Source: Pseudomonadales bacterium (GTDB taxonomy: Bacteria; Pseudomonadota; Gammaproteobacteria; Pseudomonadales; Azotimanducaceae). From it: a DNA stretch of 64,000 nucleotides. Under the pieces are notes generated by a model. That model did no database searches, was not told where the DNA came from, and worked only from the letters and a program-made list of their open reading frames with translations. Of the stretch, positions 26,066 through 34,736 are shown in pieces (position 1 is the first letter of the stretch; each line of letters begins with the position of its first letter). The position numbers were made by a program, and so were the translations under genes. Location of the stretch: the NCBI GenBank assembly GCA_028285415.1, contig JANQPF010000022.1, positions 186,001 to 250,000 on the forward strand, read 5' to 3'.

Positions 26066-26917
26066 CTAATTTACGAGCGGCATGTATTTGCCCATGTCCT
26101 TCGCCGCTGCGGCACACATGGGAGTTAACACATCGCTCATCGAGCCGAGCGTTTTCTGCATCTTACCCATGATCTCAGGTCCAGCTTTTGCCGGCGTGCC
26201 TGCGTCAAACGGAGGCGCGGGATCGTACTCCAGCATCAGCTGGGTCATCTTTGCGACGTCCTCTCCAAGCAGCTCCGCAAGCAACACAAGACCAAAATCG
26301 ATGCCGGCCGTCACGCCGCCTCCTGATATACGGTTGCGGTCGCGCACGACTCTGGACTCCACCGGGATGGCGCCAAAAAGGGGAAGCTTGTCCCGTGCGG
26401 ACCAATGCGACGTTGCTTCGTATCCTTGCAGAAGTCCGGCAGCGCCCAGCACAATCGAGCCGCCGCAGACGCTGGTCACGTACCTCGCGCGCGTTCCTCG
26501 ATCCGCCAGAAAACGTAGTACCTCGTCGTCCCGCATGATGCTGAATTCACCCCCGGGGACGAACAGCACGTCCAGGTCTTTCGGGCACGCATCCAGTGTC
26601 GAAGTTGCTTTCATCACGATGCCGCTGTCCGTTTCCAGTAGATCGGTGTTCTTCCAGACCACGTGAACGTTGCAGTTCGAGGCCAGCACGGATTGCGGAC
26701 CGATCAGATCCAGTAGCGTAACGCCTGGGTAGAGAAGCATCGCCACTTCGGGCTTCTTCTCTCCATGCATCGGTGGCAACTTTGTCTTTGAGGCTTGTAA
26801 CGTATTGGTTGCGTTGGCTTGCCCCGACCTTCCTGCGAGAATCACGCCTGACGTCATGGCGGCGGCGGATACGAATCGTCTGCGATTCACGTTGGTGCCA
26901 GTTTCGTCTGTTTCCAT
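26066..26917 (-). CDS. Tat-exported DJ-1/PfpI family protein (isonitrile hydratase-like)
   Basis: The 283-residue protein has a Tat signal (NRRRFVSAAAMTSGVILAG). Its DJ-1/PfpI domain carries MLLYPGVTLLDLIGPQSVLA, LFVPGGE, and a nucleophile elbow SVCGGSIVLGAAGLLQG with the catalytic Cys, followed by ATSHW. This resembles isonitrile hydratase and the enzyme half of GlxA-type proteins. A C-terminal helical extension (about 60 residues) is specific to this protein. GAGGA precedes the ATG. It is divergent from a GlxA regulator whose sensor domain is homologous to it. Confidence 0.88.
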   Translation of the reverse strand: METDETGTNVNRRRFVSAAAMTSGVILAGRSGQANATNTLQASKTKLPPMHGEKKPEVAMLLYPGVTLLDLIGPQSVLASNCNVHVVWKNTDLLETDSGIVMKATSTLDACPKDLDVLFVPGGEFSIMRDDEVLRFLADRGTRARYVTSVCGGSIVLGAAGLLQGYEATSHWSARDKLPLFGAIPVESRVVRDRNRISGGGVTAGIDFGLVLLAELLGEDVAKMTQLMLEYDPAPPFDAGTPAKAGPEIMGKMQKTLGSMSDVLTPMCAAAAKDMGKYMPLVN

Positions 26918-27047
26918 TGCATTCCTCGCTTGTTCCCCGGGGCGAAGCGGCTATCGCCTATCGGTTTCGCAAGATGGTGCTGGACATCGTCGATGGCGTA
27001 AATGACAATGTTCCGACGATATCGGCCAATCCCGGGTAGGCGGAATC

Positions 27048-28046
27048 ATGACGCAGCCAGGACCTGACGCCAGGCGAGGTAACCATCGCCGGGTCATCTT
27101 TGTCGCCTTTCCTCAGGTTGTGCTCCTGGATCTGATTGGACCTTGGGAAGTGTTTTCCCTGGCGAACCAACTCGCCGGCAGCGATTCGGCCCCCTACGAA
27201 TTGGAACTGGTGAGCGGCAATGATTCAGCGACGATTCCCTCGAGTGGGGGGATCTCGATGGACAGCCACCGATCGGCGAAGCACTGTCGCGGTCTCATCG
27301 ATACGCTGATCGTTCCAGCAACGGAAATGGCGTGGGATTCGAAATCACCGCAATTCGTTCCCGTGCTTCGACGGCTGTCGCAGAAGTCTCGCCGGATCGT
27401 TTCAATCTGCGGTGGTGCTTTTCTTCTGGCAGAAGCGGGGCTGCTTGATGGCAGGCGAGCAACGACGCACTGGCGCGGCACCGAACATCTGGCCAGGCGC
27501 TTTCCGAAGGTTGATGTTCAAGCCGACTCAATTTATGTGAAAGACGGAAATATCTATACGTCTGCCGGCGTGACTGCAGGGATAGATCTGGCGTTGGCCC
27601 TTGTCGAAGAGGACCTTGGCCAGGCGATTGCACTGGAGTGCGCCCGCAACCTGGTCATGTTCATGCGTCGCCCGGGTGGACAGTCCCAGTTCAGCACCAC
27701 GTTGGAATCTCAAAACGCCGAACGGGACGTCATCAACGAGCTGGTCGCGTGGGCCGCTGATAACCTTCGCGGTGACCTTTCCGTGCAGGCGCTCGCTGAA
27801 CGCGCTCACATGAGCCTGAGAAACTTCTCTCGGGTGTTTCGAAGTGAGGTTGGCCAGACGCCTGCCGCGTTCGTCGAGAAGCTGCGAATCGACGCGGTAA
27901 GGCAACGCCTCGAAGAAACGGACGAATCACTCGATGCAATCTCAGCGTACTGCGGCTTTCGCAGCGCAGATTCGATGAGGCGTTCGTTTCGACGAGTCGT
28001 CAAAGTGGCACCCGGTGACTATCGTCGACGGTTCCGCAGGCTTTGA
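27048..28046 (+). CDS. GlxA family transcriptional regulator (DJ-1/PfpI domain plus AraC HTH)
   Basis: The 332-residue product begins with a DJ-1/PfpI domain (FVAFPQVVLLDLIGPWEVFS, ICGGAFLLAEAGLLDGRRAT) and ends with an AraC-type DNA-binding domain (LSVQALAERAHMSLRNFSR, then DAISAYCGFRSADSMRRSF). This is the classic GlxA layout. It is expected to sense a small molecule through the DJ-1 half and regulate the divergent Tat-exported DJ-1 gene. The Cys in SICGG is retained. Confidence 0.9.
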   Translation: MTQPGPDARRGNHRRVIFVAFPQVVLLDLIGPWEVFSLANQLAGSDSAPYELELVSGNDSATIPSSGGISMDSHRSAKHCRGLIDTLIVPATEMAWDSKSPQFVPVLRRLSQKSRRIVSICGGAFLLAEAGLLDGRRATTHWRGTEHLARRFPKVDVQADSIYVKDGNIYTSAGVTAGIDLALALVEEDLGQAIALECARNLVMFMRRPGGQSQFSTTLESQNAERDVINELVAWAADNLRGDLSVQALAERAHMSLRNFSRVFRSEVGQTPAAFVEKLRIDAVRQRLEETDESLDAISAYCGFRSADSMRRSFRRVVKVAPGDYRRRFRRL

Positions 28047-28141
28047 TTGCGCAGCGTTTTTTTCCCAAGCCCGCCCCGACCTCCGTGGTGCCAAAGCCTC
28101 GCATGCTCTGCAAAGCGCGTCATTTGCTGTAAAAGGAGCGC

Positions 28142-28675
28142 ATGGGATCTTTCTTCAACGAATCAGTGGCCGCGAGCCTGCAATACGTCACGCTGCCCTT
28201 CGAGCTGGTGGGTCTGACGCTTGCGCTGATTGAGGTTCGTTTTCCGAACACGGCAGCGAATCTGACCCGGCAGATTGAACGACTTTCCGCTCCCGTGCGT
28301 GAATTGCGATCGGGCGAGCCAGGCAGCGCAGCCTTGATGGAGAAATCCCTGGGCGCGTTGCTCGCGCGCGTGCTGAAGGCGGGATACTACGTCCTGACCG
28401 TGGTTTACGCTGTCATGGCCGGCTACCAGCTCATTCGCCATGGTTACGACGCGAGTGACCTCATCGGCCTTTTCATCAGCTACGTGGTCACGGGTGTCAT
28501 CATGACCGTTGCCTTGCTCGTCATCGGGCTGACGGTGTTTTTTCTGGTGGTTGGCGGCTCGGACTTCGCACGTCGGTTTGTCGCCGGGCGTGCCATCGGC
28601 ACGCTCGGCATTCTCATTGCCGGCGTTGGCCTCCTGGGCGAGGTCTACCAGCTCGTCACGCAGATTGTGCGGTGA
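28142..28675 (+). CDS. Hypothetical membrane protein
   Basis: This 177-residue protein has an N-terminal amphipathic region (residues 1-35), a charged stretch around residue 50, and three or four hydrophobic segments between residues 77 and 175 (YYVLTVVYAVMAGYQLI; LFISYVVTGVIMTVALLVIG; LGILIAGVGLLGEVYQLV). AAAAGGAG precedes the ATG. No family is recognised. It ends nine bases before the convergent GYD-PlsC gene, whose stop closes the storage-lipid directon. Confidence 0.75.
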   Translation: MGSFFNESVAASLQYVTLPFELVGLTLALIEVRFPNTAANLTRQIERLSAPVRELRSGEPGSAALMEKSLGALLARVLKAGYYVLTVVYAVMAGYQLIRHGYDASDLIGLFISYVVTGVIMTVALLVIGLTVFFLVVGGSDFARRFVAGRAIGTLGILIAGVGLLGEVYQLVTQIVR

Positions 28676-28684
28676 GCCGCCGCG

Positions 28685-29683
28685 CTAACGAACCATGGCG
28701 GCATCGTCGCCGCCTTCGAGCACGCGCTGGTGCACCTCGTTCATGGCATTGAAGATGCGCTGCGTCGCCTCGGGGACTTCGGTGTAGTAGTCGAAGAAAA
28801 TGGGATCGAGGATGTGCGATGCCACCGGCCCCGGCCTGATCTCTCTGGTGCCTGGCGGACGCATCGCCTTCAAACCGGTCATGTAGATTGGCACCACCGG
28901 CACCTTCTTTTCCAGCGCCAGGATGGAAACGCCGTGCTTGAACTTGGCCAGCTGCTTGCTGCGTGAGCGGGTGCCTTCGGGAAACAGCATCAGATTCGCG
29001 CCCTGATCGAGCAGCCACTTGGGGTAGTCGAGGGCTTTCGATCCGCCGCCGCGATGTATCGGGTAGGTGCCGTTGGCGAGGGACTGATACCACGGCTGCA
29101 GCGTGATCTCTTTGCGCCCTTTGAGGAACCAGCGGTCTGCCGCGGCACCAAAGTAGATGTTGGAACGAATGTGCTCCGGCAGCGCACCGAGGAGCGCATA
29201 TTGATCGAGGTGGCTTGCGTGGTTGGCGATGACTATGCACGGGCCGCTGATGTTGGCCACCTTATCCTGCCCCGTTACCGTAAACGGGGTGAAGTACTTT
29301 TCTTCCCAGCGCGTGAACTGGTACCAGCGCAGCAGTCTGCGAATGCGCCTGGCCCACCATTGGATCTGCCACCGGTGTGGCCCGGCGGTGGTTGCGCTCT
29401 GCTCCATGAGCCGTTGGAAGAGGGGTAGATCGATGGCCGGCAGGAGCTCAGTGGCCGCGGTGGTGGACAGCTCCTGTCCCAGCGTCGCGCGGTAAGCTTT
29501 GAAGTTGTCCGGCGCATCGATGATGGTGCACTGGTCGTACTCACCCAGTAGATGAAAGCTGTCGAGGACGCGCGCTTCCCAGCGTTCGATGGATTTGTGA
29601 ATGCCAAGCAGAAAGTTGGGGTCTTTCTTGGCCTCGATCAGACCATGGGAGTGGTACTTCAGCAGGAGAACGTAAGTTGCCAA
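28685..29683 (-). CDS. GYD domain fused to PlsC-type 1-acylglycerol-phosphate acyltransferase
   Basis: The 332-residue protein is a fusion. Residues 1-95 are a GYD domain (MATYVLLLKYHSHG, LLGEYDQCTIIDAPDN), closely resembling the standalone GYD protein encoded immediately upstream. Residues 120-320 are an LPLAT/PlsC acyltransferase with the catalytic NHASHLD (H155, D160), FPEGTR at 234-239, and PVVPIYMTGLKAM. It would transfer acyl groups from CoA or ACP to a lysophospholipid or other acceptor at the membrane. A GYD-PlsC fusion is unusual. It is the last gene of the storage-lipid directon, 15 bases after the GYD gene. Confidence 0.87.
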   Translation of the reverse strand: MATYVLLLKYHSHGLIEAKKDPNFLLGIHKSIERWEARVLDSFHLLGEYDQCTIIDAPDNFKAYRATLGQELSTTAATELLPAIDLPLFQRLMEQSATTAGPHRWQIQWWARRIRRLLRWYQFTRWEEKYFTPFTVTGQDKVANISGPCIVIANHASHLDQYALLGALPEHIRSNIYFGAAADRWFLKGRKEITLQPWYQSLANGTYPIHRGGGSKALDYPKWLLDQGANLMLFPEGTRSRSKQLAKFKHGVSILALEKKVPVVPIYMTGLKAMRPPGTREIRPGPVASHILDPIFFDYYTEVPEATQRIFNAMNEVHQRVLEGGDDAAMVR

Positions 29684-29698
29684 CGTCTTGACCCCGGC

Positions 29699-30022
29699 TC
29701 AGTCGTCGTTGTCCTCTTTGTCCGCGCGTGGCGGATTGGCTTTCATGTTGTTGAGGAACTCTTCAATGGGCATGCCCGGAAACGTGGTCACCTTGATGGT
29801 GCCGCGGGAGCCGAGCTCCATCGAGATGCGTGCCATGACCTCGTTGCTCGGCGCGTCGATGACGTTGACGAAGTCGTAGCTGCCAAGCACGGCATATTGC
29901 GCCCGCACTCGTGCGCCCATGTCTTCGACTTCTTTGTTCACGGACTGCAGGCGGTCCGGACGTTCCTTGAGTGTCTTGCGGCCCTCGTCTGTCAGCGTGC
30001 TCAGCATGATGTAGGTTGCCAT
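29699..30022 (-). CDS. GYD domain protein
   Basis: The product is 107 residues. MATYIMLSTLTDEGRKTLKE and AVLGSYDFVNVIDAPSNEV match the GYD family (COG4274), small ferredoxin-like-fold proteins of unknown role. The opening MATY and the G-x-YD-x5-IDAP block are shared with the N-terminus of the downstream GYD-PlsC protein, implying a local duplication and fusion. It ends in an acidic tail (ADKEDNDD). A strong GGGGGAGA ribosome site precedes the start. Confidence 0.87.
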   Translation of the reverse strand: MATYIMLSTLTDEGRKTLKERPDRLQSVNKEVEDMGARVRAQYAVLGSYDFVNVIDAPSNEVMARISMELGSRGTIKVTTFPGMPIEEFLNNMKANPPRADKEDNDD

Positions 30023-30156
30023 GTCTCCCCCTTCGATGGCCTGCCGATTGTGCCGTCTACTTTAGCGGCAACGGCAGGTAGTTGCAGGGGAGACATTACC
30101 CTGAGGTATGCGTACTATGACTTGTTGACGTAGCGGCCTTTGCTGCCGCCTCACGC

Positions 30157-31854
30157 TCAGCTTTCCAGCACGTAACGGCCCGGTGCGGGATCTATCTCGG
30201 GATGGTCGGCACTGCCGAACTCGGTCGGCGCGGGTTGCCATTCTTCCGGGCTTTTCGCCTTCAACCACTCGATCCAATGAGCGATCCAGCTGCCGTCGTG
30301 CTCCTCAACCGCCTCGATCCACGCTTCGGGATCCGCGGGGAATTCGTTACCGGTCCAGTATTTGAGGTGACGGTTGTCGTCACGGCTCGAAATGGTCTGC
30401 GTGTGGTTCTGATTGGTCAGCACGAACTCGAGATCGGTATCGAAGAGCTGCGTGCTGCGGTAGCAGGCCTTCCACGGTGTGATGTGATCCGTCGAGCCGG
30501 CCATGACATAAACGGGGTAGTCGATTTTCGTCAGATCCACGCGCTTGCCCAGCACCTTCATTTCGCGCTTGGCGAGCTTGTTTTCCAGCGACAGATCGAG
30601 GAAGTCGGCGTGTAGCCCGGCCGGCAGGCGGGTGTAGTCGATGGACCAGAAGAGCAGCGGGTGTTTCAGTGGCGCCTGGCCGAGCAGGTAATTCGAGCGC
30701 AGAAAACCCATGATGTTGTCTTCGAAGCGGAGCATCGCAAACATCTCGAAAACGTTGCGTTCGTCGAACGTGCCGGAGACCCGCGTCATCTGCTTCTGGG
30801 CGTCGACCGAGCGCTCGCTGACGAATAGTCCGAAGTCGCTGTCTTCGACCCGGCTATCGAGCACGTTGACGAAGAGCGAAAGGCTGCCGATCCAGTCATC
30901 GCCGCGGGCGTTCAGCGCTCCGGCTGCCGCCGTTGCCGCGAGGCCGCCGGCGCAGAGTCCCATCAGATTGACTTTGTCCGCACCGCTCACTTCACGGATG
31001 ACCTGAATCGACTGAATGATGCCGTCAGCGTAGGCATCGAGGTTCCAGTTGCGGTGCTCCGGTTTGGGATTGCGCCAGCTGATGGCGAAGACCGGAATAC
31101 CTGCTTCCAGAAGCTTCTTGAAGAGGCTGCGGTCGGGCGTGAGGTCACCGAGGTAGAAGCGGTTCACCTGACTGAAGACGTATAGCAGCGGCGCGTCGAC
31201 CACCCGATCGGTTGCAGGCTGGTACTGAATCAGCTCGAGGAGCTCCGTGCGGTAAATCACCGCACCTTCGGTCGCCGCCACGTCCTGACCAATTTTGAAT
31301 GCGTTGCGATCGGCGCACGCGGGGTAGCCGTGATTGTGTTGTAGATCGTCGATGAAATTCTGGATGCCGGTCAGGATGCTGCGGCCGCGGGTGTCGCGCA
31401 CCTGCCGCAACGCCTCGGGATTGCCCGGCAGGGTATTCACCGGTGCAAGGACGTCTTTGGCAGCCTCGAGCACGTACCGGGCGCGCTCGCGTTGCATACC
31501 TTCGAGGCCGGAAGCCGTCAGCCACTCATCGAGGCTGTTCGTCCAGGCAACGTAGGCCTGGCCGAGGCGGCGGTATACGGCGTTCTCCTGCCAGGCTGGA
31601 TCGTCGAAGCGTTTGTCGTTCGCAGCGGGAGACAGATGGCTGCGACCGAGCACAATGTCGGCAGCGTCGCCCAGGAAACTCTGTGCCGCCTGCCAGACCG
31701 CGTTCGGCTGCTGCATCGAGGTCTCGAAGATCTCACCCCAGGTGTCGAGGAAGGCTTTGCCGTCAATGCCCAGAGCAGCGTTCAGCGGGATCCCACCTTC
31801 GCGCTGCTGGCCGCTCGCGTTAGTGTCGATGTCGGGTCTCGGCTTCTCACTCAT
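30157..31854 (-). CDS. phaC: PHA synthase-like protein (PhaC family, alpha/beta hydrolase)
   Basis: This 565-residue class I/II-type poly(3-hydroxyalkanoate) synthase homologue has a PhaC N-terminal domain (residues about 75-245) and the lipase-like box GLCAGG with Cys301 in place of Ser. It has Asp456 in MAGSTDHITPW and His484 in NQNHTQT, completing the Cys-Asp-His triad. It would polymerise 3-hydroxyacyl-CoA at the granule surface. Motif spacing is normal; the His loop differs from the usual SGHIQS, so substrate range may be atypical. It sits 21 bases after the SDR gene and in the same directon as a phasin, with phaR nearby. Confidence 0.9.
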   Translation of the reverse strand: MSEKPRPDIDTNASGQQREGGIPLNAALGIDGKAFLDTWGEIFETSMQQPNAVWQAAQSFLGDAADIVLGRSHLSPAANDKRFDDPAWQENAVYRRLGQAYVAWTNSLDEWLTASGLEGMQRERARYVLEAAKDVLAPVNTLPGNPEALRQVRDTRGRSILTGIQNFIDDLQHNHGYPACADRNAFKIGQDVAATEGAVIYRTELLELIQYQPATDRVVDAPLLYVFSQVNRFYLGDLTPDRSLFKKLLEAGIPVFAISWRNPKPEHRNWNLDAYADGIIQSIQVIREVSGADKVNLMGLCAGGLAATAAAGALNARGDDWIGSLSLFVNVLDSRVEDSDFGLFVSERSVDAQKQMTRVSGTFDERNVFEMFAMLRFEDNIMGFLRSNYLLGQAPLKHPLLFWSIDYTRLPAGLHADFLDLSLENKLAKREMKVLGKRVDLTKIDYPVYVMAGSTDHITPWKACYRSTQLFDTDLEFVLTNQNHTQTISSRDDNRHLKYWTGNEFPADPEAWIEAVEEHDGSWIAHWIEWLKAKSPEEWQPAPTEFGSADHPEIDPAPGRYVLES

Positions 31855-31875
31855 GGGCTTCCCCTCGATGCTGTG

Positions 31876-32661
31876 TCAGTTGGCGGTGAACACGGTGCGC
31901 CCGGCGATGCCCGCCGCGACGCGTTTCAGCCAGCGGGGCTGAAACTCCGCCCAGTTTACGGCAAGCTGATTCAGACAGCCCGGAATACGGATGACTTCGC
32001 CGCTGTGCACGGCGTCGTAGCCTGCCTCGGCGACGCTTCTCGCGTCGGACATCATGATGTCGCTACCGGGAATGCGGTCCGCGCCCAGGTCTTCGACCAT
32101 CTCGGTGCGGGTGAGACCGGGGCAGAGCGCCGAGATCTGCACGCCCGTGCCGCGCAGCTCCTCCGCAAGGCTCTCGGTGAATGACAGCACGAACGCCTTG
32201 GTTGCGCTGTAGAGCGCCATGCCCGGCACCGCTTGAAAACCGACGACAGAGCCGACGTTCAGGATCTTGCCCTGTCCGCGTTCGATCATGCCCGGCAGCA
32301 CCCGGTGCGTCGTTTCCATCAGCGCGCGCATGTTGAGCGCCACCATATCCTGGGCCTGAGTCAGAGACATGTCCGTGAATTCGCCCTGAAAAGCTGCACC
32401 AGCGTTGTTCACGAGCACGTCGATCGTAAGCCCCATGTCACCTACCGTGGCCAGGAGCTTTGCCGGGCCCTTGGTTTTGCTGAGATCTGCCGTCACGATG
32501 TGCACGCTGGCCGTGCCGCGCAGCTCCTCCGCCAGCGCCTGCAGCCGTTCCTCACGGCGCGCACAGATGATCAAGTCGTAGCCACGCGTGGCAAACACGC
32601 GAGCCAGTTCCTGGCCGATGCCTGCAGAGGCTCCGGTGATGAGGGCGGTGGGTCTGGTCAT
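31876..32661 (-). CDS. Short-chain dehydrogenase/reductase
   Basis: This 261-residue classical SDR has the cofactor motif TGASAGIG at residues 10-17, NNAG, catalytic Ser in NVGSVVGFQ, and YSATK with the Tyr-Lys pair. The ARREER after strand 2 (residues 34-39) suggests an NADP preference. Position between WS/DGAT and PhaC suggests reduction of a ketoacyl or fatty acyl intermediate in storage-lipid synthesis. It resembles DltE-type and fatty acyl reductase-like SDRs. It starts four bases after the WS/DGAT stop. Confidence 0.9.
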   Translation of the reverse strand: MTRPTALITGASAGIGQELARVFATRGYDLIICARREERLQALAEELRGTASVHIVTADLSKTKGPAKLLATVGDMGLTIDVLVNNAGAAFQGEFTDMSLTQAQDMVALNMRALMETTHRVLPGMIERGQGKILNVGSVVGFQAVPGMALYSATKAFVLSFTESLAEELRGTGVQISALCPGLTRTEMVEDLGADRIPGSDIMMSDARSVAEAGYDAVHSGEVIRIPGCLNQLAVNWAEFQPRWLKRVAAGIAGRTVFTAN

Positions 32662-32665
32662 GGCG

Positions 32666-34123
32666 TCACTCCGTTTTCGTTGCAGCGTCAGCGGCTTCCA
32701 GCAGCTCGGCGAATGATTCCTGGATGCAGGTCTCGAAAAATTCGGGATCCGGCAGGATTTCCCGGCAGCTCGTAAAAGAGATGGTGATCCGTCCGCAGTA
32801 GCTGAGGACCGGGAAGATCAGACCCATACCCTGGGTCACGGGTCCCATACCCAGCGCGGTGATCATGGGCGCGCCGCTGAAATAGAGGGGTTCCTGCGGC
32901 CCGGGCACGTTCGTGATGGACACGTTGAACGGCGGCACCGGTGAGTTGGCCGCGGTTTCTGTCATGAGGCGTGAGGCGAGCGCCGCGGTGAAGGCCGGCA
33001 CGAATCGCGCGTAGTCGGTCATGCTCGCGGCACCAACCGCGTTGTGCATGAGTTTCGAGGCGCTCGTCTGATCGTGGATGAACTCGAGACGCGCTACCGG
33101 ATCCGCGATATCGGTGCCAATGGGCACAAACAGGGCCGATACCCGGTTGCCGCCACCGGCCGTGGATTCGTCGCCGCTGCGGATGTTGACCGGCGCCATG
33201 GCCACGAGCGAGTCATTGTCGAGCTCGTTCTTCGCTTCGAGATACGTGCGCAGCGCACCGCCGCAGATGCTCAACACGGCGTCGTTGACCGTCGCACCCT
33301 CCATCAGGCGGCGAATGCGTCGCACCTCGTCGAGAGCAAAGCTCGAGGATCCCAGCACTCGATGCGCGGTGACCGCACCGTTGAAGCGCGTTTTGGGTAC
33401 CCGGCGCGGCGCAGCGTTGCCACCCGCGGGGGCGCTGACCCGGCGTGCGAGCCCCGCGGCCGATTGGCGTAAACCGCCGCTTTGGGAGAACTGGCGCGAC
33501 ATCGCCTCGAACAATCTGTAGGGCTGGCTCATGTGATTGAAACCGGAACGCATGAGCAGCTCACCGTCCGTCGGGTAAGGATCCGGTCGCCACGGATCGG
33601 TGGCAGGCGGAATCTTCGAGGGTGCCGGGGTCAAATCGTGCAGGAGCTCGAGGAAATGCAGGCCCGATGCGCCGTCAACCGCGGCGTGATGGGTTTTGGT
33701 GAGGACCGCAAAGCTGCCGGTCGGGATACCGTCGATGTGATCGAGCCCCTCGATGACATAAAGCTCCCAGAGCGGCTTGGTCAGGTCGAGGGGTCCGGAG
33801 AAGATGCGGGAGGCAAGCTTTTGCAGCGCCTGTCGATCTCCCGGTTTCGGCAGCGCGACGCGACGCACGTGATATTCGAGGTCGAAATCGGCGTCTTCCA
33901 CCCAGTAGGGGTAGTCTGCTTCGAAGGGCACTCGCGCCAGGCGCCGGCGGGTGGTCACGTTCAGGTGCAGACGTTGGTCGACGACCCGGGTGATGGCTTC
34001 CTCGGTGAGCCGTTCGACATCCACCCCGGTGGCATCGTAGATGCACAGAGAGCCCACGTGCATGGGGGTGGCGGGGGATTCCAGATATACGAATGAAGCG
34101 TCCTGCGCGGAGAGCTGTTGCAC
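32666..34123 (-). CDS. Wax ester synthase/diacylglycerol acyltransferase (WS/DGAT)
   Basis: The 485-residue protein has the WS/DGAT catalytic motif HHAAVDG (H145, H146, D150), then PLWELYVIEGL upstream and NVSITNVPGPQEPLYFSGA near the C-terminus. It makes wax esters or triacylglycerol from acyl-CoA and a fatty alcohol or diacylglycerol. I chose GTG 34123 (giving VQQLSAQDASFVYLE, the usual family N-terminus) over an upstream GTG at 34159 because AGGGGCAGGA lies directly before it. The SDR and PhaC genes follow in the same direction. Confidence 0.9.
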   Translation of the reverse strand: MQQLSAQDASFVYLESPATPMHVGSLCIYDATGVDVERLTEEAITRVVDQRLHLNVTTRRRLARVPFEADYPYWVEDADFDLEYHVRRVALPKPGDRQALQKLASRIFSGPLDLTKPLWELYVIEGLDHIDGIPTGSFAVLTKTHHAAVDGASGLHFLELLHDLTPAPSKIPPATDPWRPDPYPTDGELLMRSGFNHMSQPYRLFEAMSRQFSQSGGLRQSAAGLARRVSAPAGGNAAPRRVPKTRFNGAVTAHRVLGSSSFALDEVRRIRRLMEGATVNDAVLSICGGALRTYLEAKNELDNDSLVAMAPVNIRSGDESTAGGGNRVSALFVPIGTDIADPVARLEFIHDQTSASKLMHNAVGAASMTDYARFVPAFTAALASRLMTETAANSPVPPFNVSITNVPGPQEPLYFSGAPMITALGMGPVTQGMGLIFPVLSYCGRITISFTSCREILPDPEFFETCIQESFAELLEAADAATKTE

Positions 34124-34189
34124 TTTTCCTGCCCCTGAAAAACACTCGGGTGAAAGCACGTTACCGTGCGATCACCCAAGGAGAGCTAA

Positions 34190-34235
34190 GGGCAGGCCAG
34201 GAATGGGGAGAGGGGAGAGAATTCGAGGCCTGCCC
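34190..34235 (-). terminator. Long-loop hairpin between phasin and WS/DGAT
   Basis: GGGCAGGCC (34190-34198) and GGCCTGCCC (34227-34235) form a perfect 9-bp stem with a 28-base purine-rich loop, extended by AGCT/AGCT outside. On the minus strand it follows the phasin stop by about 50 bases. It may partly terminate phasin transcripts, allowing more phasin than WS/DGAT. There is no clear T tract. Confidence 0.4.
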
Positions 34236-34285
34236 CAGCTTTTAGAGAGGCGCCGCCAGTACTTGCGCAGCGCCTGCAATCGGTC

Positions 34286-34627
34286 TTATGCCGCTTTCGC
34301 TTCTTCTTCGACAACCTCTTCGGCTGCTTCCGGGGAGAAAGCGACGCGCATGGCTTCACCGCCACGCTCTACAGCTTCTTTGAGCACTTCACCGCGGGTT
34401 TGCAGACGCTCGGTCACACCGTTGTACAGCGTCTGGCCGTACTCGCGCTGCAGCTCGACAAAGGTGGAAATATCTCGCACCTCAGTCAGACGCTTGGCGA
34501 AATCCTGGTTGGTTTCGAAGTACTGCTTGACGCCTTCACCGGTGATTTCGGTCATACGACGAAGGACGTGGGTGTTGATCTCGAAAAGTTCGCGACCCAG
34601 CTTCACTTGATTCTCAATAACGCTCAT
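34286..34627 (-). CDS. Phasin family protein
   Basis: The 113-residue protein matches the Phasin_2 family: ITGEGVKQYFETNQDFAKRL and EVRDISTFVELQREYGQTLY, an amphipathic helical coat protein of PHA granules. It ends in an acidic and alanine-rich tail (EEVVEEEAKAA). AGAGGA precedes the ATG. Just upstream is a TGCA-N-TGCAACA motif that recurs between the paralogous hydrolase genes near phaR, making it a candidate PhaR operator. It ties the PhaC gene in this directon to granule formation. Confidence 0.9.
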   Translation of the reverse strand: MSVIENQVKLGRELFEINTHVLRRMTEITGEGVKQYFETNQDFAKRLTEVRDISTFVELQREYGQTLYNGVTERLQTRGEVLKEAVERGGEAMRVAFSPEAAEEVVEEEAKAA

Positions 34628-34701
34628 CTATTCAATCCTCTTGGTTGTCCGTTACAGCGTGCTGCGCTGCACAACGGGGCGTATTGTGCACCACACAATT
34701 G

Positions 34702-34714
34702 TGCAATGCAACAA
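34702..34714. promoter_or_regulatory. Candidate PhaR operator upstream of phasin
   Basis: TGCAATGCAACAA lies 75 bases upstream of the phasin start. It shares 11 of 12 bases with TGCATTGCAACA at 37277-37288, and the neighbouring CACAATTGTG adds a palindrome. PhaR repressors are known to bind TGC/GCA-rich sites at phasin and phaR promoters, so assignment is by analogy. Confidence 0.45.
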
Positions 34715-34736
34715 CTTTCGCGACAAAAGCGAAAAA

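Noticed and set aside
25863-26117. 84-codon minus-strand frame
   Set aside because: Arg-rich and overlaps both the DJ-1 gene end and the better 40-aa membrane ORF in another frame.
32233-32775. Plus-strand open frame over the SDR gene
   Set aside because: Shadow of the minus-strand SDR, with no domain signal.
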